A stretch of 64,000 bases of DNA. Origin: Plicaturopsis crispa FD-325 SS-3. Taxonomy: Eukaryota > Basidiomycota > Agaricomycetes > Amylocorticiales > Amylocorticiaceae. A program made the position numbers and the translations under genes. Under the pieces are notes generated by a model, which saw only the letters and a list, made by a program, of their open reading frames with translations, ran no database searches and had not been told where the DNA came from. How positions within the stretch are numbered: position 1 is the first letter of the stretch; every line of letters begins with the position of its first letter. Of the stretch, positions 56,337 through 64,000 are shown piece after piece. The DNA lies in assembly GCA_000827205.1 (NCBI GenBank), contig KN832573.1, positions 399,144 to 463,143 of the forward strand, given 5' to 3'.

Positions 56337-56658
56337 ATTTAGATCATCAATTTCGAGACCTGGCAGGAAGAGTGTACTGGCCGTAATTGATGGTGAGTAT
56401 CAAGTCAAAGTTCCTATCGAGTGATCATGAGCGTCGTCACCAGCTTCGAGTCGGAGACTCGGAGGTGAAGTCGAAGATTGTCCCGTTTTGGTGTTCAAAC
56501 CAAGGCCCCCGGCTAAGCACTGCAGGCCACAATTAAGTATAATGTGAAGCTCGACAAGTCAATGTAAAATTACTAGGGGGTTATATCGTTGGTTACAGGT
56601 ACAGAACTATCCTAAGTGTGTTTCCTATGAGTAGTAATACATCGTTCGAACATGACAA
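56337..56658. other. Spacer between two minus-strand genes
   Basis: Promoter of the MYND gene and 3' flank of the NYN gene. Nothing else is seen. Confidence 0.45.
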
Positions 56659-58717
56659 TCAAATATCAAGGAGATCCGCCGCAAACGCCTCCATACCTAT
56701 CACCCTGAATCGATCCCTCCAAGGGCCCTCGCCGAACTCGCGCATCCACGCTCTACTCAGGCCTTCCTCCCACGCGTACAGCTCAACGCGCCAGCCGCGC
56801 TTCAGCGCCGTGCGCACGGGGCCGAGGAACCCATCGTCGTTGAACTGGCCGACGTTCCCGTCGCCCGTCGCCAGAACGATCGTGGCGTTCGTGGGCGGAA
56901 CACCATCGACGTCCGCCAGCGCCTGGTGCAGCTTCAACTGCAGCAGCTCGTCGACGCCCTGCTCACGGTAGCGGATGCGCGCGGTAGTACCCGGGGACGT
57001 GTTGCTGGTGTTGTTGTTGCTCGAGCTGCTGTGGTTCCCCGTCGGCGTGACGGCGGACGAGTGTCGCGCGGATGCGGCGAGGCTGCGCGACAACGCCTGG
57101 GCCTGCGCGCCCGAGCTGTCGTCTGTGCTGGTGTTCGAATTGCCTCCGACACTCGTCTTCTTCCGGTGCACGCCGCGCCGCCTGCCACCCTCGCGCTCGC
57201 GCTCTCGATCCTGCCCCCCGCCGGTATCCGGCACTCGCGCGTAGACGCGCACTTCGTAGCCTAGACGCTCGGCTTCGTCCATGGGCTGGTAGAGAGGCGA
57301 GCTGGCGACGAGTACGCGGCGCGTGATGGGCCGGCCCCGCTCGAGGATGAGCGCGAGTGCTGCATGCGACATGTGCAGCTGTTGCTTCAGGTGTCGCAGT
57401 TTAGCTGACGTCGTCGGGAATGGGTGTCTCACGCGCTTGAGGTGCGAAAGGAAGCCGATGAGGATGTTCGAGCTGTAGACAGTTTAGACCCAACAAACGG
57501 ATAGATGAACATGACGTACTGGTCGATGAAGACGTGTATCAGTGTGTCTTCGCGTTTGGGTACTCGTCCCCGTGGATCGAACTCAGAGCCGGACTGTGCG
57601 AGAACACCGTTGAGGGACGCCGCATCGGCGGGAAATAACATTCGCAGTTTGTGTGCGAGTTTGCGGAGGGCGATTACGCGAGGGTCGATCGTCGTACTGG
57701 AGGAGGGTCGTAAAGATGGCGTAGAGCGTGAATGCGCGAGCGTCGATGGGCGGTGTGGAGGTGTCGCAGGTGTAGACTTGTAGGCGTTCGGTTCAGGCGA
57801 CGAGGAGCGTGATGGGGACGGCGATGGAGACGAATCGCTGTCGTCCTCGTCGGTGTCGTTAGCGTGTTTTCCGCGGGTAGCGCTTGCCGTAGAGCTCGTC
57901 GCGGTGCGCGATCGCCGCCGCCGCCGTTTCCGCCGCGGCTCAACGACATGCCTCCACGCGCTCTCGTCGGTACGCTCGCGTTCGGCGGTGAACCGTGCTC
58001 GCTCCTCTGCGAGAAAGCTGAGAACGCCGTCGAGGTATCCCAACGACGCCTCTGCCTCGGCGTCAGCATCGGTGGACGGAGCTTTCTCGTTCAGCTGCTC
58101 GAGATGCTCGCGGTCAACACCGTCCGGTTGGTCCTGCTCGCCCTCCGTATGTGAACCCGAGTTAGATGAAGGCGGGCTTGAGGAGGAATGCGACGACGAC
58201 GAGTCGGCTGTGTACGACTCGAGATACGATGCGATAGGCCGGCGGTTCCATACTGTCGAACCGTCCTGTGCGTCTGAGTCAGGCGTCTCGGACGGCGAGA
58301 ACAGGACGGATGAGGCGGGGTCGGGTGTGGCGCTTGGATCGTGGGTGGCGCTGGTCGTTGTCGGTAGTACGAAAGGTGCTCGGGGTTGGTGGAAGTGTCC
58401 CAAGGCACGGAAGACGGTCGTGAAAGCGCCCAAGTCGGGCAGTTCTGTTCATCGTGCTCAGTCCTCTCGATCACGAATGGCTAGCTGAACACGAGAAAGT
58501 GCTTACCGTCAGATGTGGCCTCGCTTGCGTTGGAATAGGATGAGAACGGAGAAATCGGCGCAGGAGATGTCGTAGAGTCTGATGATGAGCGCTGCATGGT
58601 CGTGGACGTTGCGGACGACGAGCAGGTCGAATTCGTCGTCGTCGCCGTCGACGTTGAAGCTTGAAGGAGAGCCTGACTCCGCGTGGCGTCCGCGCGCTCT
58701 TTGCTTCCGGCTTCCAT
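56659..58717 (-). CDS. NYN-domain (PIN-like) putative ribonuclease
   Basis: Three exons (58507-58717, 57520-58444, 56659-57472), 649 aa. Residues 1-260 are disordered, rich in Ser/Thr with a basic KRRRRRSR run. The NYN fold begins with VFIDHSNILIGFLSHLKR, the Asp lying one codon before the second intron, and continues with RVLVASSPLYQPMDEAERLG. After a low-complexity Ser/Asn insert it resumes with EQGVDELLQLKLHQAL and TIVLATGDGNVGQFNDDGF, then the strand-helix pair RGWRVELYAWEEGLSRAW. The Asp residues of the three blocks (FID, GVDE, TGDGN) are the expected metal ligands of PIN/NYN nucleases, so catalysis is plausible. The domain is related to MARF1-type proteins that cleave RNA. Adjacent genes give no clue to the target. 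Confidence 0.88.
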
Positions 58718-60058
58718 CTTATCGTCTTTGGACGCATTTTTTCTGCAGTCTTTCCTCCCCCCTTAATCAACCGCCTTATATGTATCATTCTAGGACTCAG
58801 CATACAGAGTTCGTGACGGACGTCTACGAATCGTACGTTCTCTTCTGTCTGTAGCACGACGAGTCGAAACCGGCGGCACTCCGAGTCAACGGTTGACGCC
58901 CAAGACTATACCTCAGGATGAACCTCGGCGCGAGACAGATAGCTAAGTACACTGAACCTTTTCCAGGAGAGCGTTGATATCTGCCGCTTTGTATGGGTAC
59001 GCGCGTTGCCGATATGGGCCTCGAGCCGGTGAGCGTCGGATTGTCACTGTTTATGTACTTATCAATCTACAGCGCATCCCTCACGAGCCGTAGAAAGTCG
59101 GACGATCGATGACACGAATTACGGAGCCTAACGCGTTCTACACGCTCGACGCTGTGCCGTGCCGTGCGGCACTGCTCTACGTCAACAAGAATGGAGCTCG
59201 ACTCGTGCTCGGCGGTGCAGGCCAGCGTTATGGTCGTCCTAGGCAATCCTAGTGCGTTTTGAGTGCCCCTGCATTAACTGAGCTATCTCATTATAGATTG
59301 CTGTGCACGCCATTGCCTCGCAGGATATCGTAAGCTAGAGATCTCGCCGTAATTTCGCTCCTTTGACCTTCGTCGACCTCGGCATTGCTTTGTAGCATAC
59401 TCGCACGTAACAAACGCGAACGCGCATTCGATGAGCAGTGGCGACGGCGAATGTCGTGCAGCGTAGTTTGACGGCAGTAATGCGGGTCCTCGAGAGCAAT
59501 GGCACGGCAGCTGCCGGCTACGATGCGTCTATCCAAGGATCCGCAGGTCGCCAACGAGGCAGCGAACTGGGACACAAAACACGGAATCCTGCGCATCACA
59601 ATGAGGCCGCGCGCGAAGGGCCGTCAATGCATATAGTCAATGCATGCCCACCAGGGAAACACTCGTGAACTGCGAGAGAAATGCATCACGTCGTCCATGG
59701 CCACTCCATCGACACGGTTCGTAGTGATGTACCTACTTTCGCCCCGATCTTTCCTCAATTCTCCAGCGTCAATTCTCATTTCTTTTTGCTGCCGTTCTGC
59801 AGAGTCCCGGTAGTCCGTGTTGTTTCATTCCTGTACTCTTCGTTCTGGACGTGCCTGCGTTGTATAACCTCGTCGAATATATCTCATTTCTCGCTGCCCT
59901 CGAGAGCAACGTTTACGCGACGCAGGTTCAGCCAGGCTGAGCCTGTTGACCTGATGGCATGCACGTGAGTTTGCTTTATCCGCGGCTTTTGCGCGGCTTC
60001 ATCATTTCGCGTTTCTTCTTCAACTCGTACGTTACACTTGAGCGCTTGAGCTTGCACC
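58718..60058. other. Gene-free region
   Basis: Divergent flanks of the NYN and F-box genes. About 1.3 kb in which no frame looks coding and no repeat is obvious. Confidence 0.4.
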
Positions 60059-62241
60059 ATGGCTAGACGCAGAACGAAACGATCGCGCGCGCATGGTTCC
60101 ACGGTTGAACCTGCGCACCAGCTTAACGATGCTGACCGTGGCACGATTTCAGGGTCAGCGACGCGACGCAAGAAACGCGCTGCGACGGCCGGCGCTGGTC
60201 GCGCGTCTGGAGCAGAGGAACCGATATACAGTGGAGCTCGAGGTGGACTCGAAAATCTCACGAAAATGCCACTCGACATCTTACTCGAAGTACGTGTTGA
60301 AAGCATCCAGTATGGAGCCAGCTAAGGCCGTTACTAACAATGGCATCGCGGCACAGATATTCGAGCGTTTGAGACCACTGGACGTCCTTCATCTCGCGCG
60401 AACTTCGAAAGCTCTGCGTGGCCTCCTCATGCATAGGCGCACCGCCATCTCAGTATGGAGGGCAGCGTTCTCCAATTTCCCCGGCATCCCAGACTGTCCG
60501 CCCGACTTGAACGAACCCCAGTACGCAAACCTCGTTTTCTCGGAGCATTGCCATGTACGAATTCCTCGCATTTGTAGCCTGCTTGCGCGCGTTACTTACA
60601 TTCTCGCAGTCATGTCTGAAACCGGACGCGACAGTCTATTGGATTGCGCGCGTCAGATACTGCTGGCGCTGCGCGGAGGAACGGTTTGTCTTTCAATTCG
60701 CATCGCGCCAGAGTGCTCACCTCATTGACTCATATATACTACAGAGCCGTGCCTCTGGACGATTTCGTGCTCATCAGAGAGCATATTACCGTGCAGCCCG
60801 TTATGGAGCGTAGACGTAAGTGATACATATTGGAGCTCGTAGTGACGCCCTTTCTAACATGGCCAGAACGGACAGTCGTGTCCATGGATGAAATGGCTCC
60901 GGATCAATGTTTCATCGTGGGCGACATAGCGGCCTTCACTCGAGCGCTCAATGCGTTACCTTCTGAAGACGAAAAGCAGGCGTTTAAGCAGGAGTCCACA
61001 AAACGGAAAAAGGAAATTGAAGATGTGCGTCTCGTCCGTAACACCTGGACGAACCGCAGGCTGACATCGGCGTGATAGCATGCCAAGGCATGCGAAGCAT
61101 GGGCTCGTAAGGTGCAGGCTGAACGGATTGCGCGCCTCCCGGACGAGGTGAAGATCATCGAAGGCCTCGTCGAACGGTACAACATGGGACGGCCTCTCGA
61201 CGAGCCCGTTCTGTCTGTCGCGGACGTGTGCCTCCTGCCGCCGTTCAACTCCATCATCACAGACGCCCCACCGGACATCACCATTACCGAAGCGAGCTTT
61301 AGCGACGCCATGCGGCTCCTTCCACAGCTGACTGCAGAATGGTACGACGCGAGCATCGCCCGTCTCGAGGAAAGCCTGGCGCACGACCGCGCGGTCTTTG
61401 CGTCCCGAGTTTCGCAACACTACACAGCGCCCACGATCGACCTCGCCACGTCCTGGTTCCAATGTTCCGCATGCCGTGACGGCCCATACCACGGTCGCGA
61501 CGCCACGATGCACCGCCACGAAGAATATATCCCATATCGTTGGCAGCCGGACTCGGTGCACTGCAGTCTAAGTACGTTAGTGGACAACCTACCGCGTGTG
61601 CCGTGGAGAGGGGAGAAGTTGAAGCCCGTGTACGGGCTAGCGTACCTTATACACATGTGCGGGATGGATCCGAACGTCATCACCGCCGCGGAAATGGACG
61701 AGCTCGATCCGTGGGTGTTGTGCCGCACGTGCGAGGGATACGAGAAGTTTGAAAAGGGCGCCGAAGGCGAAGTACGGGTGTTCAATTGGAGGACTGCAGT
61801 ACGTGTTATATACTCCGTATCACGCGAACGCACTTGCTGATTGTGCCACGTCGGTTGCGTGTAGGTCAAACATGCTTTGCGTATACACGGTCCGCGGCCG
61901 AATTATGCAAATCCTGAGGTGTGGTGGGCGTTGGATGAAGAGAAGACACGGTGTGCGAGGGAAAAGGCAAGGCTACAGTGCGACGACGCCGCTGCCAAGA
62001 TGTATGTTTGCATGCGGTGTAGAGAGCGAATGCAGTGCGGAGTGGAAGATGCATATCTCAAGACACATGCCCGCGACGTGTGCGTATCTCTTCTATGTTT
62101 GCTGTACCCGGTGCGCTAATAAAACCGCTTGCTCTTTACAGACATAGAATCAGTGCTGCTGACATGAAACCAGGAGACTTTGCTCTAATGTGCGATTCAT
62201 CTGCGCCGCATCTGGACAATATCATGCTGCGCTGGATGTGA
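60059..62241 (+). CDS. F-box protein
   Basis: Eight exons (60059-60289, 60357-60554, 60610-60683, 60745-60815, 60867-61024, 61079-61798, 61865-62079, 62142-62241), 588 aa. A basic, disordered head (ARRRTKRSRA, TRRKKR) leads into the F-box LTKMPLDILLEIFERLRPLD followed by VLHLARTSKALRGLLM, split by the first intron. The segment after it, VWRAAFSNFPGIPDCPPDLN and CLKPDATVYWIARVRYCWRC, is characteristic of a large Agaricomycete F-box family. The middle contains charged helices (KQESTKRKKEIED). Cys pairs CSAC, CRTC and CMRC in the C-terminal half suggest zinc-ribbon-like structures. F-box proteins link substrates to SKP1-CUL1 ubiquitin ligases; the substrate is unknown. Confidence 0.88.
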
Positions 62242-63073
62242 TTGTTTTGTTCTCGTTTTGGTAGGCGTCGCGTAGGACCGTGTACGTTCCACTCAGATGG
62301 TTATCCCTATCGGCAGATGAAGTCATCAGGAAAACTCAGATTTCCTGGGACGTCTTTCAGCATCTGAACTAACTCGTCTTACGGACAAAGAAATCATTAA
62401 TTGCTTCCACGGTGTGAAACGGTACGCTTCTTGAGTCGGCGTCCGCTCCGCTATGTAGGTGTAATTCAGGCAGCTAACAATAGAGTCTCAGCTTCAGTGT
62501 CGAAGATAATAGCATTCTAGTATGTACCTAACAATAGACTAGGTAAAGGAATGCTCAGTAAAGTGAATGTATGTATAGAACGAGCGTACTCACGTCTCAG
62601 CTTCAGTGTCAAAGATCCTACATGGTTTTTTGCTGTAGGTTAGGGTTCCAGAGGGGTTATGACCCCCCTCCGAAAGCTCAAAGGGCCAAAATATCACGAA
62701 CGGATACCTCGTATTCGTTCGTGACATTTCGGTACATTGCATCAGGGGTAAGTCAACCCGAACAAAAACCGCGTTACCGTTCGTGATATCGAAGCAGCGC
62801 GTCCAACATAGATTGCATGACCACCAATGATGTCACAAACATTTAGATGGGGAGAGACACCCCCGCGGGCCCGCGGACGAAATCCACCAGACCAACAACC
62901 ACGAAGGAAAACGAGGTCGAAGATAAGCGCCCAAAGATTAAGCGCCCAGGATAAGCGCCCGCAGAAGTGGCAGATAAACTTGGCCACGAGGAGCAGTTCC
63001 GTTGAACTTGCGTTCCAACCACCATCCACTCACACCGAAACCGAACAACAATAAGAAACCAAGACGTCAAACC
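62242..63073. other. Gene-free region
   Basis: GTTAGGGTT at 62639-62647 is a single telomere-like unit. Three ATAAGCGCCC/TTAAGCGCCC units occur at 62921-62960. No gene is seen. Confidence 0.4.
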
Positions 63074-63536
63074 ATGAGCAACGAAGCGGTGAGTGAAGTA
63101 TTCAACGCAAACGTAGAGACAAAAGTGACATAGAGACCAGATGAACACCATGCTTGCCGACCTTGAGGAGCAGTACCACGCCAGAGTGCGCGCTCGAGAA
63201 AATAACGATCTCAAGAAAATAGCGCAGTCCGCATTTATTGGTTACGCTTATGGGGACATTACATCCTTTGCCAGCATCACAACCCCCTTCCGCTGTCGTC
63301 CGCTGAACGCCGCGTATGTCAACGAGCTATTCGATACATTCAAAATCGACGGAGTCAATGACTGGCATGTCGACAACGCTCTAACGATTGCGGTCAGCAT
63401 CCACGACATCGCCATAGACACGCTCACGCAGTCAGAAGATCCCGATCAATGGCAGGCGATGCAAATACTTCCCAGGCTGCATGGAGGGCGCATCGAGTTA
63501 GTCGGAGGACACCATCGAGTTGCAGCGGTGCACAAG
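63074..63536 (+). pseudogene. ParB/sulfiredoxin-like gene, truncated by an LTR
   Basis: Exon 1 is tiny (63074-63088, MSNEA), then a 52-nt GTGAGT...CAG intron, and exon 2 from 63141. The protein has a coiled N-terminus (ADLEEQYHARVRARENN), then PFRCRPLNAAYVNELF and ends its conserved part with RIELVGGHHRVAAVHK. The G-x-H-R box resembles the nucleotide-binding loop of ParB/Srx-fold proteins; the assignment is tentative. Exactly after VHK the sequence changes to TGTTGGATTTTG, the presumed start of an LTR, and the frame stops at 63627-63629 without further similarity. Proteins with this type of domain are normally longer, so I read it as an interrupted gene whose 3' part would lie beyond the element and outside the window. 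Confidence 0.6.
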
Positions 63537-63754
63537 TGTTGGATTTTGTGTGTGCGTCGCGTCCTCGGAAAGGGCGCGTTCACGAGTTTCGGATCGGACT
63601 TCGGACATCGGACAAATAGTAGTCAATAGTACGCGCGTCCACGTAGCACGGCGTTGCCTTTGTCTTTCTCTTTGCTCTCGTTCAATATACGATCCCGGCC
63701 GCATTCTATCGTCCTTGCCGTCACTTGTGCCTCATCTCTAGCCTATTTCTGTCA
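63537..63754 (+). repeat. Putative 5' LTR of a copia-type element
   Basis: 218 nt beginning TGTTGGATTTTG and ending TTTCTGTCA, so bounded by TG and CA. Inside is a CAATATACGATCCC stretch (TATA-like) after a pyrimidine-rich run. It is followed at once by GGTTATGAGCCCCGC, in the place of a tRNA primer-binding site, and then by a Gag start. The matching 3' LTR lies beyond the window, so the call rests on position, termini and context. Confidence 0.6.
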
Positions 63755-63769
63755 GGTTATGAGCCCCGC
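63755..63769 (+). other. Putative primer-binding site
   Basis: GGTTATGAGCCCCGC directly abuts the CA end of the putative LTR. The shape (GGTTATGAGC) resembles PBS sequences that follow copia LTRs and pair with a tRNA 3' end; which tRNA was not determined. Confidence 0.45.
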
Positions 63770-63902
63770 GCTCCTCTGATCTACACGCTGCTTTTCTCGT
63801 TGAGTTTCAACATCTTTTCTCTGTTCTTTTGCGCTCAAAACTCCGGATTTCCCCCTCCCTTTCCTGCACATTCATTCCCATCACCATCCTCCACTTCCTA
63901 TC

Positions 63903-64000
63903 ATGTCCCCCACCGCTCTCCAGCTCCTCGCCACCTTCGACGTCGCCAACAAGTTCAATGGCTCGAACTGGTCCGCTTTCAAGCGCGAGTTCGTCATGAC
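63903..64000 (+). CDS. Gag start of copia-like polyprotein (partial)
   Basis: The ATG at 63903 opens a frame that is still open at the last base (32 codons seen). It reads MSPTALQLLATFDVANKFNG and continues SNWSAFKREF. The K-F-N-G-S-N-W-x2-F/W-K pattern is the usual N-terminal signature of copia-type Gag (UBN2-like) domains, where the protein packages the element's RNA. The partial length prevents any statement about whether the element is intact. Confidence 0.65.
   Translation, partial: MSPTALQLLATFDVANKFNGSNWSAFKREFVM

Larger units (their letters stand above)
63537..64000 (+). mobile_element. 5' end of a Ty1/copia-like LTR retrotransposon
   Basis: LTR, primer site, a pyrimidine-rich leader (63770-63902) and the start of Gag follow each other in the canonical order. 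The element runs off the window edge. Its insertion separates the ParB-like frame upstream from whatever follows. Confidence 0.6.

Noticed and set aside
1-64000. tRNA or rRNA genes
   Set aside because: I searched by eye for T-loop-like GTTCRA motifs with flanking stems and found none I could fold; a covariance-model scan would be needed to exclude them.

Overview
The window is nuclear DNA of a filamentous basidiomycete, most likely an Agaricomycete. Genes are rich in 50-70 nt introns with GTRNGT donors and CAG or TAG acceptors, the telomere-type motif is TTAGGG, and the gene families are typical of mushroom-forming fungi: expanded BTB/POZ and F-box genes, SnoaL-plus-flavin monooxygenase fusions, a bestrophin-like channel and DUR3-type transporters. 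Exon structures below were built by hand from splice signals, reading-frame phase and paralogue comparison; there is no transcript evidence behind them.

Layout. (1) 1-4.5 kb: a BTB gene on the minus strand and a decayed BTB copy. (2) 4.5-6 kb: a belt of unrelated short tandem repeats. (3) 6.1-6.8 kb: a three-exon gene for a secreted precursor with 16 short peptides ending in Asp-Trp, separated by KR or RR sites. This is the architecture of KEX2-processed repeat precursors (alpha-factor-like, or RiPP precursors) and is the most interesting object in the window. (4) 7.9-9 kb: a degenerate array of about 375-bp units. (5) 9.9-13.6 kb: two divergent paralogues with long heptad-repeat coiled coils, separated by a head-to-head TTAGGG palindrome. 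(6) 14.4-22.8 kb: a run of five BTB genes, one of them broken. (7) 23.5-31.7 kb: bestrophin, flavin monooxygenase and a two-domain rhodanese, the last followed by decayed copies of its own 3' exons. (8) 32.7-53.8 kb: two urea-type SSS transporters, a C2H2 protein, an EXPERA-domain membrane protein, two SnoaL-FMO paralogues and two more BTB genes, with one assembly gap at 42.8 kb. (9) 54.3-62.2 kb: MYND, NYN and F-box genes. (10) 63.1-64 kb: a ParB/sulfiredoxin-like gene cut by what appears to be the 5' LTR of a Ty1/copia-type retroelement whose Gag starts at the window edge.

How it works together. No single pathway spans the window. The transporters, the three flavin monooxygenases and the rhodanese suggest nitrogen and sulfur metabolism. 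The nine BTB copies (seven intact, two broken) share an N-terminal basic nuclear-type motif, a BTB fold and a C-terminal CxxC segment, and look like a fast-evolving regulatory family amplified by local duplication. Duplication is the recurring theme: BTB, coiled-coil, transporter and FMO genes are all present as local paralogues, often beside relics of failed copies.
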